A stretch of 27,356 nucleotides of DNA, taken from positions 1 to 27,356 of the forward strand of contig JAEWBI010000046.1 of assembly GCA_023391185.1 (NCBI GenBank), written 5' to 3'. The notes beneath the pieces are model-generated. The model was not told the DNA's origin, searched no databases, and saw nothing but the letters and a program-made list of their open reading frames with translations. The position numbers and the translations under genes were made by a program. This document shows positions 8,001 to 14,175 of the stretch, piece by piece; the first letter of the stretch is position 1; the number at the start of each line of letters is the position of its first letter. Origin of the DNA: Bacillota bacterium (GTDB lineage Bacteria; Bacillota_I; Bacilli_A; RF39; UBA660).

Positions 8001-9698
8001 AAAACAGTAAATGAAGCTGTAAAAAAAGAAGTAACTACTGCTACTGGTGATCAATTAACTAATCTTGTAAAATATATTTCTGATTTAAGTGAAAAAGAAG
8101 CACTTAAAACAAAAAAATTATGGCTTGATAAAATTCCTCCAGTAATACTTATTAATGATGTAAGAAAGAAGTATAATTATAATCCAGTTCAATATCAAAT
8201 CACTCCTGTAATTGGTGAGTATGATAACCCATCTGCCCAAGAACAAGGTATATTAAAGTTAGATTTAACAAATAAAGGTAACACTTTAATATATGGTCAA
8301 AGTGGTAGTGGTAAAGAAAATTTATTATCTACAATAATATGGTCTATAATGACAGAACATACACCAGCCGAAGTAAACATGTATATTATTGATTGTGGAG
8401 CAGAAACTTTAAAGATGTTCTATAAAATTCCACATGTTGGTGAAATAGCAACTGTCGATGAAGCAGAAAAGATAATAGATATAATTAAGATGATTGGTGA
8501 AGAAATGGAAAGCCGTAAGGATTTATTTGCTGATTATGCTGGTAGTTATTTAAATTATCTTCAAAATAGTGGAAAGAAATTACCACTTATTACAGTAGTC
8601 ATTAATAATTATGAAATGTTTTCTGAGACTTATAATAAAATAACTGAAGGAATCCAGCCTATCTATCGAGACTGTCATAAGTATGGAATTGTATTTATAA
8701 TTTCAGCTACTACAACAAGTTCAGTTCGAGTTAGGATGGCGCAAAACTTTGAAAACAAGATTTGCTTACAATTACCAAATGATAGTGATTATAGGTCTAT
8801 ACTAAATTGTCCAAAAGGATTATTTCCATATAAGACATTTGGTAGAGGAATAGCTAGTTATGAAGATGCTGGATATGAATTTCAAACTGCAAATATATGT
8901 GATTTGAAAGATTTAAATAATACAATAAAGGCAGTAGCTGAAAAATTAAATTCATATTATAAAGATAGAGCAAAAAAAATATTAAGTATACCTGCGGTTG
9001 TTAATTTATCAGAAATAAAAGAAAACTTAACAACAATTGATAAACTTCCGCTTGGATATAATATGGAAAATAAGGAGATAGCATTTTATAATTTCACTGA
9101 TAAGAAAATTAATTTAATATTATCTAATGATATGGGTGAAAAGATAGAATTCATTTATGCAGTAATTTCTGAACTTTTAATGACAAATAGCAATGTTGTT
9201 ATTATAGATTTTGCTAATGGAATTGAAACAAAGTTTGCTGGGGCAAAACATTTTGATGAAAACTTTGATGATGCTTTCATAAAGATTGCAGAGGAATTAA
9301 AAAATGAAAAAACTTCTACAAGAAAGAATTTCTATATATTCTTAGGTATAGGTGATTATAAGAGTAGGCTATCTGATTTAGGTAAGCAGGTGGCAAATGA
9401 TATCTTTAATAATGTATCACTACTTGAAAATAGTTATATTTTGTTTGTAGATAATTATTCTTCTTATAAAAAACTTGCTGCAGAAACATGGTTCCAAGTT
9501 AAAATTGATAACTCATGTGGTATATGGCTTGGTGATGGAGTAGGTTCACAAGTGGCAATTAATGCTTCTAATATTACAATGGAAGATAGGAAATTAGATT
9601 TTGCATATATGGGATTTGTAATCAACAATTCTAAAAGAACAATAATTAAATGTGTTGTTGATGATGGAATAAAGGAGGAACCTATAGATGAAAAATAA
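5076..9698 (+). CDS. essC: Type VII secretion ATPase EssC (FtsK/SpoIIIE family)
   Basis: A 1540-residue membrane-anchored motor of a Firmicutes ESX (T7SSb) system, close to the usual EssC size. Order: an N-terminal region with a forkhead-associated fold at about 100-190 (TKITIGNSP, then NEVHAEIELINGIWYI) and probably a degenerate one before it; two membrane helices at about 262-284 and 298-318; a linker domain; then FtsK/SpoIIIE modules. Module 1 has Walker A GSTGSGKSE (Gly726, Lys732) and Walker B FIISDEFAEL (Asp848, Glu849). Module 2 has GQSGSGKEN (Lys1080), where the usual Ser/Thr after Lys is Glu, and VVINNYEMF replaces an acidic Walker B. A third, degenerate ATPase-like module (NLILSNDMGEK onward) ends the protein. 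GGAGG lies just before the ATG, and esaB overlaps the 3' end by 11 bp. The identification is firm. Confidence 0.95.
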   Translation: MKVYLADDKRIIKYNLPTKIEEYFLVTYKDIDGLEDHTITIEAENGNWKLKSNGDVNIISSQGISYESILTDYCYSYLKINNQKDNIILFTTPTQEQRLYKIDYTNLTKITIGNSPKNQINYKHDLVNEVHAEIELINGIWYIKEAANIKTGIYLNSRRITNSKLKYGDVVFIAGLRIIWMKNFIEINNPNKVLAVTGMNPYGLLANADNHVEPLSDEESNIDLYSENDYFYHTPRMKEKMENQEVVIDPPPGQDIKDEVPFILTMGSTFTMAASSFVTGFLLYDNLSSGRKTVFQSIPQIVMLSAMLLGSILLPKLLRSYNKKKRIKREKERQEKYSIYLHTKEDKIMQIIKHQMQILFDNNDSALQCSDIILKRKQKIWGREQNDDDFLTVRLGLGDIASKIDVSAPVEHFTLDIDNLFENVYKVVESSKMLKDVPITYSFIEKPLTAMVFNCSYKEDYINGIITQLIALHSGADLKIVVLTDSVNAEKWEYMKILPHCWSDDRSIRFFGTNIEEYNEISNYINNEFKNRKEKFANQNQKSSDEEEIDRKDGYKNFSPYFLVITDNYRKAKSAQFLTDFLKVKENLGFSIITIADNMKNLPNNCENFIEIGEKTSCILNKELSTESQQVFTNEHITGLDMEMLSTKVANIPLMPKDGLYVFPNSLSFLDMLSVSKIEQLNILNRWQVNSPVTSLSTTIGVHSNGEPFKLDLHEKFHGPHGLIAGSTGSGKSEFIITYILSMAVNYHPYEVQFVLIDYKGGGLAGAFENKETGVRIPHLIGTITNLDTSEMNRTLVSIESELKRRQVVFNTARDALGESTIDIYKYQRLYREGLVKEPMAHLFIISDEFAELKSQQPDFMAQLISTARIGRSLGVHLVLATQKPSGVVNDQIWSNAKFKVCLKVQDRGDSMEMLKKPDAASLKEAGRFYLQVGYDDYFDIGQSGWGGAKYIPSNKIIKRSDDSLSFVNNIGYVFKTVNEAVKKEVTTATGDQLTNLVKYISDLSEKEALKTKKLWLDKIPPVILINDVRKKYNYNPVQYQITPVIGEYDNPSAQEQGILKLDLTNKGNTLIYGQSGSGKENLLSTIIWSIMTEHTPAEVNMYIIDCGAETLKMFYKIPHVGEIATVDEAEKIIDIIKMIGEEMESRKDLFADYAGSYLNYLQNSGKKLPLITVVINNYEMFSETYNKITEGIQPIYRDCHKYGIVFIISATTTSSVRVRMAQNFENKICLQLPNDSDYRSILNCPKGLFPYKTFGRGIASYEDAGYEFQTANICDLKDLNNTIKAVAEKLNSYYKDRAKKILSIPAVVNLSEIKENLTTIDKLPLGYNMENKEIAFYNFTDKKINLILSNDMGEKIEFIYAVISELLMTNSNVVIIDFANGIETKFAGAKHFDENFDDAFIKIAEELKNEKTSTRKNFYIFLGIGDYKSRLSDLGKQVANDIFNNVSLLENSYILFVDNYSSYKKLAAETWFQVKIDNSCGIWLGDGVGSQVAINASNITMEDRKLDFAYMGFVINNSKRTIIKCVVDDGIKEEPIDEK

Positions 9699-9942
9699 AG
9701 TATTAATTAAGCTATTAATTCCTGAAATAGATGAAGTTTATGATATCTATATACCAGTAAACAAACGAATAGGAAGCACAATTCTTCTTATTAATAAAGC
9801 TGTGTCAGAAATATCCAGTGGGCAATATTTATGCAGTGATGAATATTCATTATATAATAGAGAAACTGGAGATAAATATGATTCAAAATTAGTTGTTAGG
9901 GATACCGATATAAAAAATGGTACTAACTTAATTTTAATATAA
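9688..9942 (+). CDS. esaB: EsaB / YukD-like ubiquitin-fold protein of type VII secretion
   Basis: An 84-residue small protein with the beta-grasp layout of YukD/EsaB: a first strand KVLIKLLIPE, a second strand VYDIYIPVNKRIG, a helix (STILLINKAVSEI), then short strands with NRETGDKYDS and a final TDIKNGTNLILI. EsaB proteins are cytoplasmic accessory factors of T7SSb systems. The ATG lies inside the essC 3' end, and its ribosome binding site AAAGGAGGA (9671-9679) is within essC, so translation is probably coupled. A terminator follows at once, which makes essC-esaB a closed two-gene unit. The usual neighbours EsaA, EssA and EssB are not present. Confidence 0.85.
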   Translation: MKNKVLIKLLIPEIDEVYDIYIPVNKRIGSTILLINKAVSEISSGQYLCSDEYSLYNRETGDKYDSKLVVRDTDIKNGTNLILI

Positions 9943-9960
9943 AGGACTAATGTCCTTTTT
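9941..9960 (+). terminator. Terminator after esaB
   Basis: AAAGGAC (9941-9947) pairs with GTCCTTT (9952-9958) around a four-base loop, followed by T residues. It overlaps the esaB stop codon by two bases. Confidence 0.75.
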
Positions 9961-9963
9961 ATT

Positions 9964-9992
9964 TTGACAAAAATGGCAAAATGTAGTACTAT
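9964..9992 (+). promoter_or_regulatory. Promoter of the lipoprotein metallopeptidase gene
   Basis: A perfect -35 TTGACA (9964-9969), a 17-bp spacer and TACTAT (9987-9992, 4 of 6 to consensus). It starts just after the esaB terminator, so the next gene is a separate transcription unit. Confidence 0.7.
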
Positions 9993-10020
9993 ACAACACA
10001 AGAAAAAGGGGGATTTTAAA

Positions 10021-11742
10021 GTGGTGAAAAAATTAAAAATATATAACGGTTCGAAAGTATTAAGCAAAGCAAAACTTATAAAGAAAAAAGTTATCTTATC
10101 TATACTTGTGATAAGCTGTACTGCTCTTATGTATGCATGTTCTGGTAAACAGAATCAGTATTCTGACATTAAAACAAGTTTTGAAACAACATATACATAT
10201 GAAAATAATACTACTAATTCAAATAGTATAAACAATACCGAAGTAGTAGTAGATAATAATATTTCTGATTCTGATGAGGTAGTTTATGGTGAAGTAGAAA
10301 AAGATTATGTAACCATAAATGAAAAGAGCTTAATTGGTTTTGATAATTACTTAAATAGTATTGATACTAAGTATGATTACAGTGAACTTTTTAATACTAA
10401 AGCAGCTTTAGATAGATATGAAACAAATAAGTATGATATTAATATTACCCATAGTTCTGATTTATTAAGGGGTAGTAGTAATATTGATTCAAATAAATTA
10501 TACTCTGTTGTAAAAGAAAATAATGAAACTTACTTAGAGAAACATTCTTCTTCTATGTATAAAGAACTATCTAAAAAAGAAGTTCAAAGAATATGTGAAA
10601 TAGTAGCTGAAACAATAAATGCATTTATAAAAACCAATCCGGAAATTGATTTAAACGAGTTGTCTTGTAATTTGGGGAATTTAAAAATATTTAGTAAAAA
10701 TTCTGGTTCTAATGCTTTTATAAGTGTTGATAACTGTCTAGTTGTTTCTCCACATATGTTAAATATTTTAGAAAAAATGAATAAAAATACTGACGCATAC
10801 AAAGAGACTATAATGCATGAAGCAGTTCATATTATTCAAAGATCTTGTGATGATGATGAAAAGAATAATCCTGGCAAAAATATTGGTATTTCATATAAAT
10901 GGGTGGATTTTGATGTTAACCCATTAGATTTTAACTGGTTCTATGAGGCATCAGCTGAAAAATGCCGAGTTAATCTAACAAAAAGTGAACCGCTTGTATA
11001 CCAAAATATGATTAATTATTTAGAAAGTTTAAGTTTTTCTACAATTCTTAACGATAAGGTTAGTGTAAATCAAACAGAAAATCTAAATCTTCAAAAAAAT
11101 CTTGATAAACTATTTGAACAGTTTAATTGTAAAACGGAAAAGGAAAAAATAGAAATTATAAATATGATGATGAGCATAAATATAATTCAAGCTGAACCAA
11201 ATGATTTTGAAGCTAAGTATCAGACGATATATGGTAAGGATTTAACAAATGATGTTGATTTATATGGTCAGTTGAAATGCGTAATTAAACCAGAAGTAAT
11301 GGAAACTTTAACAAAAGTATTTTATAGAAATCTTGCTAATGAGATTGCTAGTAACATGATGACTCTTCAAGATAGCTTTTTCTTAATTAAAACATTTGAA
11401 AATGATATAAATAGTCATATAAAATATAGTGATGATTCATATAGTATATCTAATGAAACATTTATAAAAAATTACGTTGCAATTCAGGATGAGTTCTTTT
11501 ATATGTTATCTTTAAATGGTGATTATTCTCAAACTGATATAGAAAGTAAGTTTAATAATTATAAATCTGTTGTAACTAACAAAACAGGAGCAAAAGAGAA
11601 TAATTACTCATTGGTGTGGATAAGTGATAGTAAAGCCGAATATTTAGAGGACTATTCTAAAAAAATGGAAATATATTCAAGCGAAAGTATTAGATCTTAT
11701 AATGAAAAATTATATGGTAATAGCAAATCATTAAAAAAATAA
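10021..11742 (+). CDS. Predicted lipoprotein with HEAVH zinc-metallopeptidase motif
   Basis: About 573 residues if it starts at GTG 10021, which follows AAGGGGGAT by 7-8 bases; a frame-compatible TTG at 9964 is the -35 box and cannot be the start. A Lys-rich N-terminus leads into a hydrophobic stretch (VILSILVISCTALMYAC) with a weak lipobox ending in Cys, so the protein is probably an extracytoplasmic lipoprotein. A Ser/Thr/Asn-rich linker follows. The motif HEAVH (His266, Glu267, His270) is a typical HExxH zinc site, and FYEASAE (Glu309, Glu313) about 40 residues later could give the third ligand, as in gluzincins. The rest is helical. The gene lies between essC-esaB and the WXG-type operon, with its own promoter and terminator. 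I do not recognise a closer family; substrates could be secreted proteins or the cell wall. Confidence 0.7.
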   Translation: MVKKLKIYNGSKVLSKAKLIKKKVILSILVISCTALMYACSGKQNQYSDIKTSFETTYTYENNTTNSNSINNTEVVVDNNISDSDEVVYGEVEKDYVTINEKSLIGFDNYLNSIDTKYDYSELFNTKAALDRYETNKYDINITHSSDLLRGSSNIDSNKLYSVVKENNETYLEKHSSSMYKELSKKEVQRICEIVAETINAFIKTNPEIDLNELSCNLGNLKIFSKNSGSNAFISVDNCLVVSPHMLNILEKMNKNTDAYKETIMHEAVHIIQRSCDDDEKNNPGKNIGISYKWVDFDVNPLDFNWFYEASAEKCRVNLTKSEPLVYQNMINYLESLSFSTILNDKVSVNQTENLNLQKNLDKLFEQFNCKTEKEKIEIINMMMSINIIQAEPNDFEAKYQTIYGKDLTNDVDLYGQLKCVIKPEVMETLTKVFYRNLANEIASNMMTLQDSFFLIKTFENDINSHIKYSDDSYSISNETFIKNYVAIQDEFFYMLSLNGDYSQTDIESKFNNYKSVVTNKTGAKENNYSLVWISDSKAEYLEDYSKKMEIYSSESIRSYNEKLYGNSKSLKK

Positions 11743-11763
11743 ACATAAAGTTTATTTTTTTTT
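11737..11763 (+). terminator. Terminator after the metallopeptidase gene
   Basis: AAATAAAC (11737-11744) and GTTTATTT (11750-11757) form a stem that includes the stop codon; T residues run to 11763. Confidence 0.65.
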
Positions 11764-11793
11764 GTAAACCTGTGGTCCTAAAAATAAAAAAAC

Positions 11794-11822
11794 TTGATAA
11801 AATAAGACAAAAGTGTTATATT
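11794..11822 (+). promoter_or_regulatory. Promoter of the small-protein (WXG100-like) operon
   Basis: TTGATA (11794-11799), a 17-bp spacer ending in TGT, and TATATT (11817-11822). Both boxes plus the extended TG make this one of the best promoters in the window, fitting strong expression of secreted small proteins. The leader is about 60 nt. Confidence 0.7.
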
Positions 11823-11888
11823 TATCGTAGTAGGGTAGAGTTTATGGAGTATATATCCTATTATAATAGATCATTAAGGAGGAAAAAG

Positions 11889-12263
11889 ATGTCAACATTT
11901 GCATTTGAAAATGTTTCTAGTCCTAATTCAAAGGGCATTAATGAAGAGAAACTTGATAAGCTAGTTATTGAAATATATGATTATGCGGATAAAATTAAGT
12001 TACTCTTAAATGAGGTTGATGATTTAGCTACTAGTACAAATAATTTCTTTATTTGCGATAGTGGTACTGATTTTAGAAACAAATTTAATTCTCTTAAGAC
12101 AAATTTTTCTATTGTTAATGGTAGTATTATAAGCTACGCTGAAGACTTAGTTAATGCTAAAATTAATTTTCAAAAAATTGATAGTGATTTAAGCATTAAA
12201 ACAAAGGAAGAAGCCAAGAAGGTCATTGATTCAAGTATAGGTCAATACCAAGAAAAAAGATAA
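11889..12263 (+). CDS. WXG100-like helical protein without the WXG turn
   Basis: A 124-residue protein and the first gene of the six-gene operon. ATG 11889 is chosen because AAGGAGG (11876-11882) lies six bases before it; longer in-frame starts, including ATG 11844, have poorer sites. The sequence is almost all helical: KLDKLVIEIYDYADKIKLLLNEV, then a break at FFICDSGTDF, then a second long helix (FRNKFNSLKTNF to about residue 95). This helix-turn-helix hairpin and its size resemble WXG100 proteins, with CDSG in the turn in place of W-x-G. Such partners often pair with a true WXG protein. It has no signal peptide. The class is an inference from shape and context; no named family is recognised. 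Confidence 0.6.
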   Translation: MSTFAFENVSSPNSKGINEEKLDKLVIEIYDYADKIKLLLNEVDDLATSTNNFFICDSGTDFRNKFNSLKTNFSIVNGSIISYAEDLVNAKINFQKIDSDLSIKTKEEAKKVIDSSIGQYQEKR

Positions 12264-12277
12264 TATAGGAGGTAAAT

Positions 12278-12592
12278 ATGGCAGATTTCAATGAGCTAAC
12301 TGTTGGATATAGCATAACTGGTGCAGAAGAATATATCCAAAATCTAAACGCAAAGGCAATCGATGAAACAAAAGACATTATTAGAGGAGAAAGATTCACT
12401 GCTGTTAAAACAGCAATGGAAGCAGGTTGGGTTGGACAATCAGAAATTAATTTTATGGCAAAATTAAAAAATGGTTCAGAACAATTATGTGATTCTTTAG
12501 ACGAGATTAGAAGAGCATTAAATGATATGATGAGTTCAATTGAAGAAGAAATGGCAATGCGCGACAAGAAAATTGTTGACGAAATTATGTAA
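12278..12592 (+). CDS. WXG100 family protein (ESAT-6-like)
   Basis: A 104-residue helical hairpin with the turn GWVG (Trp51-Val52-Gly53) in the middle, the defining WXG100 position. Helix 1 runs from about residue 15 to 47 (IDETKDIIRGERFTAV) and helix 2 from about 55 to 95 (INFMAKLKNGSEQLCDSLDE). It has no signal peptide, as expected of a protein exported by EssC. No YxxxD/E tail motif is seen; it may leave as a dimer with a partner that carries one. TAGGAGG lies just before the ATG, 14 bp after the previous stop. It is the second gene of the operon. Confidence 0.8.
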   Translation: MADFNELTVGYSITGAEEYIQNLNAKAIDETKDIIRGERFTAVKTAMEAGWVGQSEINFMAKLKNGSEQLCDSLDEIRRALNDMMSSIEEEMAMRDKKIVDEIM

Positions 12593-12614
12593 TTAGGAAT
12601 AGGAGGTATAAAAT

Positions 12615-13121
12615 ATGGGATGGAAAACTGATGTACAATCTGTTGTTTTTGAAGCTTCAGATGCAGCAAAAAATGCTGTTGGTGATTTCACTAGTTTTAT
12701 GGAAGCAAAAATAGGTTCATTTAAAGCGGCTATAGGTTCGCTAGTTACAGGAAGTAGTTATATTGGTATAAATGGACAAAAAATACCAGAAATGCGTAAT
12801 GCAATTAGAGAGTATGTTCTTGCAATACAAACACATTTAGATAAAGTTGTTGAGGATGCAAGTACTGCTAATGCATTTCATGGAGAATATGCAAAAGCTA
12901 TTACTGACTATGTAACAGCTGTAAAAAAAGTATGCCAAGATTATACTAGTACTTTATTAGAATTTAGTGATAATTTAGATGCAATAGCACAAATTTATCA
13001 TTCTAAAGATACTGAATTTGCAAGTAACATTAGTTCTACTGCAAACGAAGCTAGTAGTTCAACAACTTCATATTCAGAACAACGTGCTAATACAACATAT
13101 GGAAATACAACTGTTAGATAA
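12615..13121 (+). CDS. WXG100-like type VII substrate candidate with YxxxD motif and Ser/Thr tail
   Basis: A 168-residue protein, longer than a standard WXG100. After about 50 residues of N-terminal extension, it has a hairpin made of PEMRNAIREYVLAIQ and GEYAKAITDYVTAVKKVC, with AFHGEY at the turn where W-x-G would sit. After the second helix comes IYHSKDTEF, which contains Tyr128-x3-Asp132, matching the YxxxD/E signal of type VII substrates. The last 30 residues are rich in Ser, Thr and Asn and probably disordered. AGGAGGT precedes the ATG. It is a strong candidate for a secreted substrate, on motif and context. Confidence 0.7.
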   Translation: MGWKTDVQSVVFEASDAAKNAVGDFTSFMEAKIGSFKAAIGSLVTGSSYIGINGQKIPEMRNAIREYVLAIQTHLDKVVEDASTANAFHGEYAKAITDYVTAVKKVCQDYTSTLLEFSDNLDAIAQIYHSKDTEFASNISSTANEASSSTTSYSEQRANTTYGNTTVR

Positions 13122-13138
13122 TACAGCACAAAAAGTTT

Positions 13139-13474
13139 ATGGATAGATTATCAGAATTACAAAATGAATTAAATAATTATTACAACTTAAAAAATTCTGT
13201 TGAATCCATTATTATTCCTTTAAATAAAGCTATTGATGCAATAGAAATTGCTTCCAATAAAATAGGAGAAAACTATTTAATTGATTCTAATCCAGCGGAT
13301 TTAAATAAGGTTATTGCAGATAAAGAAAGTTTAATTGAAAAAAAGAGCTTCTTAATATCTACAGTAAATCCTGCAATTGATATTCAAATTGCGAGAATTA
13401 AAAGAGAAATAGAAGCTGAGATAGAACGTAGAAGACAAGAAGCTATTGCTGCTTTAGCCACTAAAATCATGTAA
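13139..13474 (+). CDS. YwqH/DUF5082-like coiled-coil protein
   Basis: A 111-residue, fully helical protein. The N-terminal half (LSELQNELNNYYNLKNSV) and the C-terminal half (IARIKREIEAEIERRRQEA) both form likely coiled coils, joined by a segment with SNPADLNK. The layout resembles the small YwqH-like (DUF5082) proteins that accompany LXG toxins as helical partners; the similarity is one of shape and context and is not strong. It begins 17 bp after the previous stop and has no good Shine-Dalgarno sequence (only AAAAG), unlike its neighbours, so it may depend on upstream translation. No LXG toxin is seen next to it. Confidence 0.55.
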   Translation: MDRLSELQNELNNYYNLKNSVESIIIPLNKAIDAIEIASNKIGENYLIDSNPADLNKVIADKESLIEKKSFLISTVNPAIDIQIARIKREIEAEIERRRQEAIAALATKIM

Positions 13475-13486
13475 TTTGGAGGTATT

Positions 13487-13780
13487 ATGGCAAATATTAA
13501 TGTTGACACAACCAAAATGCGTGAATGTGGTGAAGATATAATGGAATTGTCAAATGAACTTGGAGAGAACTTTGAACAGCTATTTACAAGATTAGCAAAT
13601 ATGTCTTCAAAAACCTTTGAGTGGGTAGGAAATAGTGCTAATACTTTCGCTATGAAAGCTAATATTGAAAAAAGTGACTATGTTAAATTAAAGAATAATA
13701 TTTATAGGTTTGGTAAACATTTAGTTGAAAGTGCTGATTCTATAGATGAAACAATTAAGAAAAGTAGGTATTCAGATTAA
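13487..13780 (+). CDS. WXG100 family protein (EsxA-like)
   Basis: A 97-residue protein of canonical WXG100 size and form. Helix 1 runs from about residue 10 to 40 (MRECGEDIMELSNELGENF), the turn is EWVG (Trp46-Val47-Gly48), and helix 2 runs from about 50 to 90 (YVKLKNNIYRFGKHLVESAD). NTF after the turn is also typical. There is no signal peptide and no clear YxxxD/E tail. TTGGAGG lies just before the ATG. It is the fifth gene of the operon, and the next gene starts one base after its stop, so a heterodimer with that product is plausible. Confidence 0.85.
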   Translation: MANINVDTTKMRECGEDIMELSNELGENFEQLFTRLANMSSKTFEWVGNSANTFAMKANIEKSDYVKLKNNIYRFGKHLVESADSIDETIKKSRYSD

Positions 13781-13781
13781 T

Positions 13782-14093
13782 ATGGCAAAATTGTATTTTA
13801 ATAATAGTAATTTAAACAAAGATGTAAAACCAAGTATTACTTCAACAGTAGAATATTTAAGTAAAGTTATAATTGATTCAAATTCTTTAGTTATTCCAGG
13901 TAGTTTTGAATATGCAAGAGAACTTAAAGATTTCAGTTATAATATTAAAAAAATAAAAGATGAGCTTATTAAAATAAACGAATGGATTGATTTCTCAAAT
14001 CGAAATTATGATAACACCATGAATGAAATAGATGATGGTTTAAAGCAAATCGATAACTTAGAAATAAAAGCGAGAGAAAAATTAGTTAGTTAA
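13782..14093 (+). CDS. WXG100-like helical partner protein
   Basis: A 103-residue helical protein that begins one base after the upstream stop (TAATATG). No strong Shine-Dalgarno lies close, which points to translational coupling; a start at 13746 would overlap the WXG gene and is less likely. The two helices (VKPSITSTVEYLSKVI and DFSYNIKKIKDELIKINEWI) flank a turn with VIPGSFEY rather than W-x-G. Size and shape match WXG100 proteins, and tight linkage to the gene before it suggests they form a pair. It is the last gene of the operon and is followed by a terminator. Confidence 0.65.
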   Translation: MAKLYFNNSNLNKDVKPSITSTVEYLSKVIIDSNSLVIPGSFEYARELKDFSYNIKKIKDELIKINEWIDFSNRNYDNTMNEIDDGLKQIDNLEIKAREKLVS

Positions 14094-14114
14094 AGATGAG
14101 TATTCATCTTTTTT
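14092..14114 (+). terminator. Terminator after the WXG100-like operon
   Basis: AAAGATGA (14092-14099) and TCATCTTT (14104-14111) form an eight-pair stem with a GTAT loop and a T-run. It includes part of the last stop codon. Confidence 0.8.
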
Positions 14115-14115
14115 A

Positions 14116-14144
14116 TTGAAATTTATTTATTATTAATATATAAT
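14116..14144 (+). promoter_or_regulatory. Promoter of the DUF4176 gene
   Basis: TTGAAA (14116-14121), a 17-bp spacer and TATAAT (14139-14144), starting directly after the operon terminator. Confidence 0.7.
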
Positions 14145-14175
14145 GATAATATAAGAATAGTGGGTAGGGTATATT

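Noticed and set aside
9747..10067. Minus-strand frame over esaB and the next promoter
   Set aside because: It crosses a terminator and a consensus promoter of the plus strand and has no ribosome site.
11772..11888. Longer start for the first small protein of the WXG operon
   Set aside because: GTG 11772 lies upstream of the promoter, and ATG 11844 has only a weak site; AAGGAGG precedes ATG 11889.
12223..12669. Minus-strand frame of 148 codons across the WXG100 genes
   Set aside because: It is the complement of well-supported plus-strand genes with strong ribosome sites, and has no signals of its own.
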